In this document: positions 34,575 through 43,672 of the stretch, in pieces | Position numbering within the stretch: position 1 is the stretch's first letter | Layout: each line of letters starts with the position of its first letter | Origin: Desulfosporosinus lacus DSM 15449 | GTDB lineage: Bacteria; Bacillota; Desulfitobacteriia; Desulfitobacteriales; Desulfitobacteriaceae | Length of the DNA: 64,000 bases | Direction: 5' to 3' | Assembly (NCBI RefSeq): GCF_900129935.1 | Contig: NZ_FQXJ01000015.1 | Span: forward strand, 1-64,000 | Translations under genes and position numbers: made by a program | Notes under the pieces: model-generated | The model's database searches: none | What the model saw: only the letters and a program-made list of their open reading frames with translations | What the model was told of the DNA's origin: nothing

Positions 34575-35012
34575 TTATGTCATTTGGTGACCTGCCTGAG
34601 GATTGTCTTTTTGCATTTCATCTGATTTAAGTTCTAAGCGCAGAGCAATAAAACTCATGATATGGTCTGCATCGTTTATTGCCTGACGCATATCACTTTC
34701 GCTTATCTCAATTTCCATAGGATAACGAGGCTGCACACCGTATGCAGTCAGATGAACACAAGATTCCTCAATTTCATCGAAGCCTTCTGCAATTTTCCCG
34801 CACATCCTCCTGAGCAATCGCAAATCATGCGTTTTCGGCGGGTCAATATTCTTGTCGATGAGAAACCCTTTCAGGATCTTTTCAGCCGATTGCTGGCAAT
34901 GATAACATATGATTTCCAGTTTAAGTGGATGCAGCCCCAATAAGTATTTTGCGGCTATCAAATCATCCTTGGCAAAATCACACCATGATTTGACTATGCC
35001 GTTCTTGTCCAT
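34575..35012 (-). CDS. HEPN-domain protein (toxin of a HEPN/MNT pair)
   Basis: 145 residues, all helical: WCDFAKDDLIAAKYLLG, EIICYHCQQSAEKILKGFLI, KTHDLRLLRRMCG. The CQQSAEKILK helix and 'THDL' are typical of small HEPN proteins paired with minimal nucleotidyltransferases. The R-x4-6-H RNase motif is not evident in canonical form. The start overlaps the MNT gene by 35 bases with GGGGTGAAG as ribosome site. Type VII toxin-antitoxin systems have this order: MNT AMPylates or otherwise neutralises HEPN. Confidence 0.82.
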   Translation of the reverse strand: MDKNGIVKSWCDFAKDDLIAAKYLLGLHPLKLEIICYHCQQSAEKILKGFLIDKNIDPPKTHDLRLLRRMCGKIAEGFDEIEESCVHLTAYGVQPRYPMEIEISESDMRQAINDADHIMSFIALRLELKSDEMQKDNPQAGHQMT

Positions 35013-35325
35013 AGAGCTTCACCCCATCTCTGAAAATTGTTCTTTCAATAGTAGGTAGTTGCTTTCGTTGGTTAAATTCACTTTCCTTGCCGACAATAAT
35101 GTCTACTGCCCGAATATCCTTCCGACTGATAGCGCCACCAATTTTTTGCATAGCTTCGATAGGGCGCATACTATCATCCGGGATGACCACATAAATGTCA
35201 AAGTCACTATCATTATGAGGCGTTCCATATACAAAAGAACCAAACAAGTATATTTCATTAACAATAATGGTATCTAAAATAGCTTGCTTGATCGTTTCAA
35301 GCTCTTTACTTGCGGCTGCGTCCAT
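34978..35325 (-). CDS. Minimal nucleotidyltransferase (MNT antitoxin)
   Basis: 115 residues. The pol-beta-type motif GSFVYGTPHNDSDFDIYVV (GS-x-G...DxD) is at residues 28-46, with the third acidic residue near AVDIIVG. Such proteins transfer nucleotides to HEPN partners. ATG with GGGGTG upstream. First gene of the HEPN/MNT pair in the rlmD-proximal cassette. Confidence 0.87.
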   Translation of the reverse strand: MDAAASKELETIKQAILDTIIVNEIYLFGSFVYGTPHNDSDFDIYVVIPDDSMRPIEAMQKIGGAISRKDIRAVDIIVGKESEFNQRKQLPTIERTIFRDGVKLYGQERHSQIMV

Positions 35326-35425
35326 ATAAACACCCCGATCTCATTGCTATTGTTTTATTCGTTTTCATTATTCTAACGTAATTATTATATCACGATATGG
35401 TATAAAAAGGTAATATACTTCACGC

Positions 35426-36535
35426 CTAACTAAATCGAAAAACTTTTCCTCTGGGTATAAACGGTAGGTTATTCCCTTTCGGCATCAGGAAAGCGTGATC
35501 CCGATGAATCCTAAGCGGCTCACAATAGCCATCGGTGATCAGCAATAGCGGACCATTTTTCGGAAAATCCTCCGCTTTCTCCAGCAGATCAATGCCGGGC
35601 TGCAGGATTGTCCCTCCGCGTCCTTTGATCTTAACACTTTCAGCGATGGCTTCAGCTGGCAGATATCCTTGATCATAGGTTGCCGCATCACAAAAGACCA
35701 CTCTTACTAAGGGTACATCTCGGGAAATACTATAGCTGGCAATAGCGCCCAAGGCTTTGGCCAGCAAGGAACGATCCATGGAACCTGAGGTGTCCAGAAT
35801 AACCCCGTAAGTTCTTCCTTCCTCAGATCCTGCTTCAGGTATCCACTGTGGACGGGGTATATCCGGAGTTGATGACTGGCGTCGACTGGGACGGGCATAA
35901 GAACGTACTTTTTCCAGTGGTGAGAAATACTGATCAAACCATTGCGCCAGCTCAACATCCCAAGGCACAGGCGGCTGACTCAAAGCTCTGATCTCTTCTA
36001 TTAACCCTGCAGGTAGCGTTCCACGTCCTTGTTCATCATGATAGGCAAGTCCCTGACTGAGATAACGGCGATAAAAATCATCCAGACTTTCCCCATCTCC
36101 GCTAGACCGCCAGTCGGGCGCATTCTTTTCCAGCAAATCTCCAAGCCCGATTCCTCTTAAGGTTGCCAGCTTTCGATACGTTCTCATGTCCAGAACAATC
36201 CGGTCATAAATTGCTTCAGCTGAAAGTCCCTTCAGTTCGGGATCATAAAGCGCTCCCACCTTAGGCAGCTCTCCCAGTCCCATTTCTACCAGCCAACCGT
36301 TAATCACGTAATCACAGGCCACTCTACCGCTTCGTCGAAGCCCGCTTTCAATATCATAGAAAACACCGGCAAAAAGCCAATCAAGATGGTCTTTTATCAT
36401 CTTCGTATAAGTCTTTATCTGAATCTCAAGGCTACGCATCTGCTCCGGTCCGGATGTGCTGACCCGGCAATAGGCTGCAACCCTATGTTTTCTATTTTCT
36501 TTGGGTTTAGGCGGTATGATTCGAACATTCTTCAT
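35426..36535 (-). CDS. Chimera: serine recombinase N-terminus fused to DUF2201-type VWA protein
   Basis: An ATG at 36535 opens KNVRIIPPKPKENRKHRVAA then YCRVSTSGPEQ, RSLEIQIKTY and FYDIESGLRRSGR. This is the first ~75 residues of the catalytic domain of a large serine recombinase, nearly the same as copy A. Then, without a stop, VACDYVINGWLVEMG begins the C-terminal part of a DUF2201 metallopeptidase-like protein, and TYGVILDTSGSMDRSLLAKA (VWA MIDAS DxSxS) and LLLITDGYCEP follow. The recombinase core and the N-terminus of the VWA protein are missing. Probably a deletion joint inside the cassette. Whether the fused protein is made or useful is unknown. Confidence 0.85.
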   Translation of the reverse strand: MKNVRIIPPKPKENRKHRVAAYCRVSTSGPEQMRSLEIQIKTYTKMIKDHLDWLFAGVFYDIESGLRRSGRVACDYVINGWLVEMGLGELPKVGALYDPELKGLSAEAIYDRIVLDMRTYRKLATLRGIGLGDLLEKNAPDWRSSGDGESLDDFYRRYLSQGLAYHDEQGRGTLPAGLIEEIRALSQPPVPWDVELAQWFDQYFSPLEKVRSYARPSRRQSSTPDIPRPQWIPEAGSEEGRTYGVILDTSGSMDRSLLAKALGAIASYSISRDVPLVRVVFCDAATYDQGYLPAEAIAESVKIKGRGGTILQPGIDLLEKAEDFPKNGPLLLITDGYCEPLRIHRDHAFLMPKGNNLPFIPRGKVFRFS

Positions 36536-36591
36536 CTCAATCCTTTTATTTGTGTAAACATAAACTGGATAATACGCACCTACAATTACAT

Positions 36592-36624
36592 TAAACAAAA
36601 GACGTGAAAGATATCCTTCACGTC
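36592..36624 (-). terminator. rlmD terminator
   Basis: GACGTGAA / TTCACGTC stem, followed on the minus strand by TTTTGTTT. It lies 49 bases past the rlmD stop and before the recombinase fragment. A related copy is at 5785-5816. Confidence 0.78.
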
Positions 36625-36672
36625 GAAAACACATTTTTGCGTCCGTCCTCTTAAACCCTTGATACATCAACG

Positions 36673-36712
36673 TTACAGCCTCTGCAACAGGATTATTACC
36701 TCCACATGCCCT
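36673..36712 (-). repeat. att-like site 15: rlmD 3' end (inferred left junction)
   Basis: Encodes HVEVIILLQRL-stop; sequence identical or nearly so to the tail of site 1. The resident head is DMFPWTG, not the IFF class, as expected for the chromosomal arm of an insertion. Confidence 0.65.
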
Positions 36713-37950
36713 GTCCACGGAAACATATCCACCGGCTGCACACTCTCTACCTTATACCCTCCAGCTGCGAGTCCCCCCAAATCCCGTGCTAAAGTACCTG
36801 GGTCGCAAGACACATAGATGATGCGTTGAGGCTTCAGCTCCAGCAACCGTTGCAAAACATCCGCGTGAATCCCAGCACGTGGAGGATCCAGAACTACTAC
36901 ATCCGGTTCTTCCTCTATCTTCATCATCCGCTGTTCAACTTTCCCCTTCAAGAACTCGATGTTCCCCACAGCGTGATTGTTGACGGCATTTTGAATTGCA
37001 TTTTCAACGGCATACGGGTTTTCCTCGATAGCCGTTACTTTCTTGGCTTTTGTGGCTAAAGCTAAAGTCAGAGTACCTATTCCCGAATAAAGATCCCATA
37101 CAATCTCCTCGCCTGTCAGAGCCACCGCATCCAAAACCAGCTTATACAGGAGGTCTGTTTGGCGTGAATTGACTTGTAAAAATGCTAAAGGAGACAGTTC
37201 AAAAGTAAAGCCAAGAATCCTTTGGCTGAACTCTTCCTCTCCCCAAATCAGTTGAAGGCTTCCTTCGGCATCAAGATTCCAAACGGAACGAAGCCCTTCC
37301 TTCGCAAGAGCCTCAAAGAAATCATTATTTTCGGAGGCTGAAAGGAATTCGCCAGGCATTCCCTCGATTATTAAAAGCCCTTCGTTCTTGGTGTTTTCAC
37401 GGAAGGTTAGGGTATGTATTTCTGGATAACCTTCCCCTAAAAGCTCTTCCGTCCGTTTTATCCAACGGTTCATGCCTTCGCTTAAGAGCAGGCAGTCATG
37501 GAAGTTTACCTGATCCTTGGACTTTTCCTTGTAATATCCCAATTCTCCTGTTGGCAGGCGATGAAGACGCGCCTTATTTCTATAGCGCCACGGATGCTCC
37601 ATTCCAAGTGTAGGTTTGACCTCCGCACTTATTTTGCCGATTCTGGCAAGTGCATCTTCAACCCAGCGTTGTTTCCACAAAAGAGTCTCCGCATAGGTTG
37701 TATGCTGAAGTTGACATCCTCCGCATCCTTCGAAGACAGTACAAGGTGCATTGATGCGCTCTGGAGAACGCTGTATTAGGTTCAAAAGAGACGCTCGTTG
37801 CCATTTTTTCTTCGTTTTTGACACTGCAACTTCTGCTGTTTCTCCCGGCAGAAGTCCCGGCACAAACGTGGCGATGCCATTCATGTACCCTACTCCTGAA
37901 CCATCTGATATAAGCCTTAGGCATTCGATATTTAGTTTATTGCTATTCAT
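36673..37950 (-). CDS. rlmD: 23S rRNA (uracil-C5)-methyltransferase, RumA/RlmD (RlmCD) type
   Basis: 425 residues. The N-terminal TRAM/OB part has DGSGVGYMNGIATFVPGLLP. Iron-sulfur cysteines lie in APCTVFEGCGGCQLQH. SAM-binding motif VWDLYSGIGTLTLALA near residue 285. VVVLDPPRAGIH and the catalytic Cys in YVSCDPGTLARDL. C-terminus VDMFPWTGHVEVIILLQRL. It methylates 23S rRNA uridines (U1939 and/or U747 equivalent). ATG with AAAGGAG upstream. The gene is intact, although its last codons match the att-like tails repeated across the accessory array. Its 3' end is therefore the inferred integration target. Confidence 0.93.
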   Translation of the reverse strand: MNSNKLNIECLRLISDGSGVGYMNGIATFVPGLLPGETAEVAVSKTKKKWQRASLLNLIQRSPERINAPCTVFEGCGGCQLQHTTYAETLLWKQRWVEDALARIGKISAEVKPTLGMEHPWRYRNKARLHRLPTGELGYYKEKSKDQVNFHDCLLLSEGMNRWIKRTEELLGEGYPEIHTLTFRENTKNEGLLIIEGMPGEFLSASENNDFFEALAKEGLRSVWNLDAEGSLQLIWGEEEFSQRILGFTFELSPLAFLQVNSRQTDLLYKLVLDAVALTGEEIVWDLYSGIGTLTLALATKAKKVTAIEENPYAVENAIQNAVNNHAVGNIEFLKGKVEQRMMKIEEEPDVVVLDPPRAGIHADVLQRLLELKPQRIIYVSCDPGTLARDLGGLAAGGYKVESVQPVDMFPWTGHVEVIILLQRL

Positions 37951-37976
37951 TAGATATCTCCTTTAAGATTACTTTA

Positions 37977-38684
37977 CTATAAACGCTGAATCCATAACGC
38001 AAAGGCCATAAGTATATTCCACGTCCCATGGGCAACGATGGCTGGCCAAATACTTGAAGAACGTTCATACAACCATGTAAGCACGACTCCACCAATAAAT
38101 AGTGGCAAAAAACGAATAATTTCTAAGTGTAATGATGCAAAGAAGAGCCCTGTCAATAGTATTCCTTTACCTCTTCCGAAGACTTGGCGCAACGGTGGGT
38201 AGATTAAACCGCGAAAAAACATTTCTTCTTTAATCGGAGCAACGACTCCCCCCAAAAAAGTGAGGAGAATGAATTCCCAGGTGTAATTTGCCCCTTTTAC
38301 CGCTATGGCAAAACTCTGGGGAGCAGGAGTTCCAAACAATTTCGTTAAAAAGTTTCCTAAAAGACCGACTCCTACAAACAATAAAACTCCAGCGATAAAG
38401 CCCAGCAGCAAAAAGCCTCGAGAGGATTTAACAAATCCTAAGTCGGAAAAGGGTCTGCGTATAAATTTAAGAAATATGAAAATTATTGCGAAGTAAAGCA
38501 GTACATCTCCGAAACCCACGAGGATAAAATTGAGAATCCCTCGCACAGAATCTAAATCCTTTGGGCTCTCCAACCAGCCAAGTGGAAATTCAATAATTGT
38601 GATAATAGCGACTAAAAGTAATCCCTGCCAAATATTCCAAACCGGTTTTCGCGGTGGTAACCTCAGTTTAGTTTTTTTATCCAT
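37977..38684 (-). CDS. CPBP-family (CAAX-like) intramembrane metalloprotease
   Basis: About 235 residues with six to eight membrane helices. Motif 1 APIKEEMFFRGLIYPPLR (EExxxR) near residue 155, motif 2 FFASLHLEIIRF, motif 3 HGTWNILMA near 225. These form the active site of CPBP proteases, which process membrane or peptide substrates, often for bacteriocin immunity or regulation. The ATG at 38684 gives a proper spacing to AGAGG. It lies 26 bases from rlmD on the same strand, probably co-transcribed. Confidence 0.88.
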   Translation of the reverse strand: MDKKTKLRLPPRKPVWNIWQGLLLVAIITIIEFPLGWLESPKDLDSVRGILNFILVGFGDVLLYFAIIFIFLKFIRRPFSDLGFVKSSRGFLLLGFIAGVLLFVGVGLLGNFLTKLFGTPAPQSFAIAVKGANYTWEFILLTFLGGVVAPIKEEMFFRGLIYPPLRQVFGRGKGILLTGLFFASLHLEIIRFLPLFIGGVVLTWLYERSSSIWPAIVAHGTWNILMAFALWIQRL

Positions 38685-38834
38685 CACACTCATCCTCTGA
38701 TCTTATTACGCTGTTCATTTCAGAAAATATTATATCTGCAATTCAATTTCCAGTCCATTTCCAATTCTAACCTTTATAACAAACATTGTCCACAAATATA
38801 GAAAACTTGGCCGCGCCAAGACTGCCTGACTGGC

Positions 38835-38870
38835 ATAAAAAAAGAAGGGGCTAATCAAAACCCCCTCCTT
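38835..38870 (-). terminator. Terminator of the hbd-crt-acd-thl-CoA-transferase operon
   Basis: AAGGAGGGG / CCCCTTCTT stem followed by TTTTTTATG on the minus strand, 13 bases past the last stop. Confidence 0.85.
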
Positions 38871-38882
38871 AACCCTTCAGAA

Positions 38883-40211
38883 CTATGCCGGCTTACGCCA
38901 AATTTTAAGACCTCTGGCCTCAGCCATCAGCGCTTCTCGGAAATCAGGGTGAGCAATTGAAATCAACGCTTCAGCACGTTGCCAGGTAGACAACCCTTTA
39001 AGATTAACCTTTCCAAACTCTGTGACCACAAACTGTACGGTTGGACGAGTATCCGTTATTGCGGAGCCCATGGTCATTTGTCCTTTAATGCGAGAATGCA
39101 ATTGCCCGCTTTTATCCTTATAGGTGGAAGGTAAGCAGATAAAGCTTTTTCCCCCTTTAGAATTATAAGCAGCTTCCACAAAATCAAGTTGCCCCCCTGC
39201 ACCGCTAATCATGCTGGGTCCAGCTGATTCTGAACAAACTTGGCCGGTTAAGTCAATTTCTAAAGCACTGTTGATGGAAATTAGTTGGTCATTTTGAGAA
39301 GCAATAAAAGGGTGATTGGTGTAATCCACAGGATAACCCGCTAACGATGGGTTATTCCGAAGAAAGTCATAGAGTTTCTGGGTGCCGGCGGCGAAAGCAT
39401 AGACGATTCTTCCTCGGTCAAGTTGCTTGCGCATTCCAGTAACCTTACCCGCTTCTACCATATCCACAAATCCGTCAACAAACATCTCTGTGTGAATTCC
39501 CAGATCTTTAAGATCTGATTCTGCAATCATTTTACCTAAGGCATTCGGCATTCCGCCGATACCCAATTGAATACAAGCACCGTCCATAATTTCAGGCAAT
39601 ACATACTCAGCAATTTGCCGATCAAGTTCTGAAGCAGATGCCGAAGGTAAGATAGGCAGTCCTCGGTGTCCTCCCTCAACAACGAAGTCTACCTTTGAAA
39701 TGTGAACTGCATGATCATACCCGCCATGAGTGCTGGGCATATCCTCGTTAACTTCTACTATGACAGCACGGGCCTTTTCAATAGCTGCTGCGTAGTGAGA
39801 CACCGTAACTCCAAAACTGAAATATCCATGTGCGTCCATGGGAGCTACTTGAATAGCCACAACATCCGTTTTTACATTTTCCCGTAAATACCGTGGTAAT
39901 TCTGAATATTTGAGGGGGATATAATAAGCCCGGCCGTTTTGAACCAATTTACGTTCGCGTCCGCCAAGATGCCAGCTATTCCATGTAAAATGCTCACCGG
40001 TTGGATCACATTCCATACAGTTCACCGGAGTAATAATTACACCGCCACGCAAATTGACATCATAAAGTTCATCTTTACGACGGGCCAAAGCCTCATCGAG
40101 TAACCCGGGCATACTTGCTGCCCAAGCAAACTCAATCCAGTCACCGCTGCGAATTACTTTTACTGCTTCATCTGCTGAGACACACTTTTTCCGATACTCT
40201 TCCATATACAT
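38883..40211 (-). CDS. Acetyl-CoA hydrolase/transferase (4-hydroxybutyrate CoA-transferase-like), copy 1
   Basis: About 442 residues; class I CoA-transferase of the Cat/4HB type. CIQLGIGGMPNALGKMIAES precedes the catalytic Glu in GIHTEMFVDG; FAAGTQKLYDF, GGQLDFVEAAY and FVVTEFGKVNLKGLS are all conserved. It exchanges CoA between acetyl- (or butyryl-) CoA and a free acid. An ATG at 40211 with GGGGGATG upstream is preferred. Last gene of the operon begun by hbd, 118 bases past thiolase. About four fifths identical by eye with copy 3 (53.4 kb), so a recent duplicate; copy 2 (49.2 kb) is more distant. Confidence 0.9.
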   Translation of the reverse strand: MYMEEYRKKCVSADEAVKVIRSGDWIEFAWAASMPGLLDEALARRKDELYDVNLRGGVIITPVNCMECDPTGEHFTWNSWHLGGRERKLVQNGRAYYIPLKYSELPRYLRENVKTDVVAIQVAPMDAHGYFSFGVTVSHYAAAIEKARAVIVEVNEDMPSTHGGYDHAVHISKVDFVVEGGHRGLPILPSASASELDRQIAEYVLPEIMDGACIQLGIGGMPNALGKMIAESDLKDLGIHTEMFVDGFVDMVEAGKVTGMRKQLDRGRIVYAFAAGTQKLYDFLRNNPSLAGYPVDYTNHPFIASQNDQLISINSALEIDLTGQVCSESAGPSMISGAGGQLDFVEAAYNSKGGKSFICLPSTYKDKSGQLHSRIKGQMTMGSAITDTRPTVQFVVTEFGKVNLKGLSTWQRAEALISIAHPDFREALMAEARGLKIWRKPA

Positions 40212-40353
40212 TGTTACATCCCCCTTCTGCTCCACCCAATTACTAATCTATAAAAAACGCTTTAATTTCAAGTTGGAAGTGAACGTTAGAACAACTTATC
40301 TTTGAATATAGAAGTGTAACGAGAAATATAAACGTAAAAACAATTGTCCCGAA

Positions 40354-41532
40354 TTAGCGTTCTACGACTAAAGCGATCCCCTGACCACCGCCGATACAAA
40401 GTGTTGCCAATCCGAGATGCGCGTTGCTGCGCTTCATTTCGTACAGCAAGGACACGAGAATACGTGTTCCTGAAGCTCCAACCGGATGGCCCAGAGCAAT
40501 GGCCCCGCCGTTGACATTCGTCTTAGCCATATCCAGTTGCAACTCCTGTGCGACTCGCAAAGTTTGGGAAGCAAAAGCCTCGTTAGCCTCTACGAGATCG
40601 ATATCTTCAATTTTCAACCCAGCCTTTTCTAAGGCTTTACGGCTGGCAGGAATAGGGCCGGTCCCCATGATTTTGGGATCTACGCCGGCTGAAGCCCATG
40701 ATTTAATGGTTGCTAAGGGTGTTATGCCAAGTTCCTCAGCCTTCTCTTTCGACATGATAACCAGGGCAGCGGCTCCGTCATTAATCCCCGAAGCATTGGC
40801 GGCAGTAACGGTTCCATCCTTTTTAAAGGCTGGTCGCAATTTGGCAACAGCTTCGTAGGTGGCTCCAAAGCGAGGAAATTCATCTTGAGAAACAACTACA
40901 GGATCCCCTTTGCGTTGGGGAATGGACACAGGTACTATTTCCTCCTCAAACTTTCCGGCTTTTGTGGCAGCCTCGCAACGATTTTGACTGGAAACTGAAT
41001 AACGATCTTGTTCCTCGCGAGAAATGCCAAACTGTTCCGCAATATTTTCAGCCGTAATGCCCATGTGAATCTTGTCAAAGGCATCTGTTAAGCCATCGTT
41101 AACCATGGAATCGACGATAGTATCATTGCCCATTCTGTAACCGGTACGCGCTTTGGGAAGCACATAAGGAGCAAGGGACATACTCTCCATTCCACCTGCT
41201 ACTACAATATCCGCATCCCCTACCATAATGGTTTGAGCGGCACAAACGATGGTTTTCAGTCCGGATCCACATACTTTATTCAGTGTCCAGGAGGGTACTT
41301 CTTGAGGAATTCCAGCCTTGATTGACGCCTGACGAGCGGGATTCTGTCCTAATCCGGCCTGTAAAACGTTACCTAAAATAACCTCATCGACTTGCTCAGG
41401 GGTAATCCCTGCTCTTCTAATCGCTTCTTTGACAGCTATGGCACCTAAGTCGGCAGCAGGCATTTGCCCTAAAGTGCCGCAAAAAGAACCGACAGGGGTA
41501 CGAACTGCACTCACAATAACAACGTCTCTCAT
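40354..41532 (-). CDS. thl: Acetyl-CoA acetyltransferase (thiolase), copy 1
   Basis: 392 residues. Acyl-enzyme Cys in [11 protein letters not shown] (near 88), His in [11 protein letters not shown] (near 348), second Cys in [13 protein letters not shown] (near 378): the full catalytic set of biosynthetic/degradative thiolases. It condenses two acetyl-CoA or cleaves acetoacetyl-CoA. In an operon between the acyl-CoA dehydrogenase and CoA-transferase genes. ATG with GGAGAGGGC upstream. The size and CGSG variant suit an acetoacetyl-CoA thiolase; direction of flux is not readable. Confidence 0.92.
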   Translation of the reverse strand: MRDVVIVSAVRTPVGSFCGTLGQMPAADLGAIAVKEAIRRAGITPEQVDEVILGNVLQAGLGQNPARQASIKAGIPQEVPSWTLNKVCGSGLKTIVCAAQTIMVGDADIVVAGGMESMSLAPYVLPKARTGYRMGNDTIVDSMVNDGLTDAFDKIHMGITAENIAEQFGISREEQDRYSVSSQNRCEAATKAGKFEEEIVPVSIPQRKGDPVVVSQDEFPRFGATYEAVAKLRPAFKKDGTVTAANASGINDGAAALVIMSKEKAEELGITPLATIKSWASAGVDPKIMGTGPIPASRKALEKAGLKIEDIDLVEANEAFASQTLRVAQELQLDMAKTNVNGGAIALGHPVGASGTRILVSLLYEMKRSNAHLGLATLCIGGGQGIALVVER

Positions 41533-41651
41533 TGATTAGCCCTCTCCTTCTGCAACGGTGAATAGTCCGAAGTTCTTAAATTACCTAAACCGAATTACTG
41601 GTTTACAGCGAAGCGCCTTTTCGGCGCTTCGCTAAGTATTAATTAAATCTT

Positions 41652-42791
41652 CTATTTAAGAATATTAGCGCTAATGACGATCCGTTGAATTTCGTTGGTT
41701 CCTTCATAGATCTCGGTGATTTTAGCATCACGCATCATGCGCTCAGCAGGATAATCCCGCGTATATCCATATCCACCGTGCAGTTGAACACCCATTGTGG
41801 TTACCGCCATAGCAGTCTCGGAAGCGAAAAGTTTAGCCATGGCAGAAGCCTTGCCAACAGGTTTATGTTGAGAAGCTAAATATGCCGCTTGATAAACAAG
41901 GAGACGGGCTGCTTCAATTTGTGTTGCCATGTCTGCCAGTTTAAACTGAGTATTTTGGAACTCAGAAATGGCTTTGCCAAACTGTACTCTTTCCTTGGTA
42001 TATTTCATGGCTTGCTCATAAGCGCCTTGGGCAATACCTAATGCTTGGGAAGCGATCCCGATTCGACCAAAGTCAAGTGTTTGCATGGCGATTTTGAAGC
42101 CTTGTCCTTCTTGACCGAGCAAGTTCTCAGCAGGAACGCGGACATCTTCAAAAACTAATTCATAGGTGGCTGAAGAACGAATCCCCATCTTCTTCTCTTT
42201 TTTGCCAAAGGAGAAACCCGGCATTCCTTTTTCCAGAATAAAGGCGGCAATCCCCCGATTTCCTTTGCTCTTATCCATTTGAGCAGTGATCACATAGACA
42301 TCGGCATAGTAAGCATTGGTTATAAAACATTTAGTGCCGTTTATGATGTAATCATTGCCATCACGGACAGCCATTGTCCGAGTTCCTGATGCATCCGATC
42401 CAGCCATAGGCTCTGTCAACCCGAATGCTCCGAGCTTCTCTCCTGTAGCCAACGGAACTAAGTATTTCTTCTTCTGCTCTTCAGTTCCAAACAAAGCAAT
42501 TGGATTAGCACACAGACTGGCATGGGCAGAAATGGTTACTCCCACAGATGCATCGACGCGAGAAAGTTCTTCGACGGTAATAGCATAGGAAATATAGTCC
42601 GCGCCAACACCGCCGTACTCTTCAGGAAATGTAACACCTGCCAGGCCCAGCTCTCCAGCCTTTTTCCATATATCCACAGAAAACTCTTCGGTCTCATCGC
42701 GTTCTTCTGCTCCCGGGCCGCATTCTTTCTCAGCAAAATCCCGCACCATTTTTCGCATCATAATATGGTCTTCAGTTAAATCAAAATTCAT
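41652..42791 (-). CDS. Short-chain acyl-CoA dehydrogenase (butyryl-CoA type), copy 1
   Basis: About 379 residues. FAD-binding [20 protein letters not shown] and [14 protein letters not shown]; catalytic Glu in [17 protein letters not shown] near the C-terminus, as in short-chain dehydrogenases; substrate loop and [18 protein letters not shown]. It oxidises butyryl-CoA to crotonyl-CoA with ETF as partner; no etfAB is in the window. ATG at 42791. Part of the hbd operon, 54 bases after crt. Confidence 0.92.
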   Translation of the reverse strand: MNFDLTEDHIMMRKMVRDFAEKECGPGAEERDETEEFSVDIWKKAGELGLAGVTFPEEYGGVGADYISYAITVEELSRVDASVGVTISAHASLCANPIALFGTEEQKKKYLVPLATGEKLGAFGLTEPMAGSDASGTRTMAVRDGNDYIINGTKCFITNAYYADVYVITAQMDKSKGNRGIAAFILEKGMPGFSFGKKEKKMGIRSSATYELVFEDVRVPAENLLGQEGQGFKIAMQTLDFGRIGIASQALGIAQGAYEQAMKYTKERVQFGKAISEFQNTQFKLADMATQIEAARLLVYQAAYLASQHKPVGKASAMAKLFASETAMAVTTMGVQLHGGYGYTRDYPAERMMRDAKITEIYEGTNEIQRIVISANILK

Positions 42792-42862
42792 ATAAATCAA
42801 TCCTCTCATTTATAAAATTTAATTTGTGTCTCACCTAAAGGCTCGTCTTTTAAGGTTGAAAG

Positions 42863-43645
42863 TTATTTTCCTTCAAAGACGGGTTTACGCTTTTCTAAAA
42901 AGGCGCCGCATCCCTCGGTTTGGTCTTGTGTGCTAAAAGTCAGTCCAAAAACTTCCGCTTCAAAGGCTTGGGCGCTATCTAAGTCCATATTAATACCGCG
43001 TTGGATTGCACTCTTACTCAGCTGAACTGCTACAGGTGCCCTTCCGGAAATGCGTTTCGCAAGCTTTAGAGCTTCTTCCATGAGAGTATCTAAAGGATAG
43101 ACTTTATTCACTAACCCGATACGATAGGCCTCTTTAGCATCAATAACGTCTCCGGTAAATAGTAACTCACTAGCTATGCCGGTGCCGACTAAACGAGGTA
43201 AACGCTGAGTCCCTCCAAATCCTGCTGTAAGTCCGAGAGTTACTTCCGGTTGGCCAAACTTTGCATTCTCACCAGCTATACGAATATCGCAGGCCATAGC
43301 TAATTCGCAACCGCCACCTAAAGCGAATCCATTGATGGCTGCAATTACCGGCTGTGGCATCAATTCAAGTTTTCGGAAGGTTGCATGCCCCAGTTGGGCA
43401 AAGCGGCGGCCTTCTATAGCATTAAAATCTTTCATCTGAGAAATATCTGCCCCAGCGATAAAGGCCTTATCCCCGCTGCCTGTAAGAATTACAGCTTTGA
43501 CACTGGAGTCACTCCCCAACTCATCGAGCAGGGCGGATAGTTCCTTCAAGGTGTCACTGTTTAAGGCATTCAAAGCTTTTGGGCGATTAATGGTTAGAAC
43601 CGCGACCGCACCGTTCTTTTCCAGTAACAGATTGGTATAGTTCAT
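42863..43645 (-). CDS. crt: Enoyl-CoA hydratase (crotonase), copy 1
   Basis: 260 residues. Oxyanion-hole Ala/Gly in GADISQM and AINGFALGGGCELAMACD; both catalytic glutamates are present (the second in FGQPEVTLGLTAGFGGTQRL). C-terminal FLEKRKPVFEGK. It hydrates crotonyl-CoA to 3-hydroxybutyryl-CoA. ATG with GGAGGGC upstream. It lies 27 bases after hbd in the same operon. Confidence 0.93.
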   Translation of the reverse strand: MNYTNLLLEKNGAVAVLTINRPKALNALNSDTLKELSALLDELGSDSSVKAVILTGSGDKAFIAGADISQMKDFNAIEGRRFAQLGHATFRKLELMPQPVIAAINGFALGGGCELAMACDIRIAGENAKFGQPEVTLGLTAGFGGTQRLPRLVGTGIASELLFTGDVIDAKEAYRIGLVNKVYPLDTLMEEALKLAKRISGRAPVAVQLSKSAIQRGINMDLDSAQAFEAEVFGLTFSTQDQTEGCGAFLEKRKPVFEGK

Positions 43646-43672
43646 ATAGTTTGCCCTCCTTGCACGTTGGAG

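Noticed and set aside
5864-36712. CRISPR array explanation for the regularly recurring sites
   Set aside because: Copies are 60-120 bases, diverged, spaced by kilobases with genes between, and no cas genes are present.
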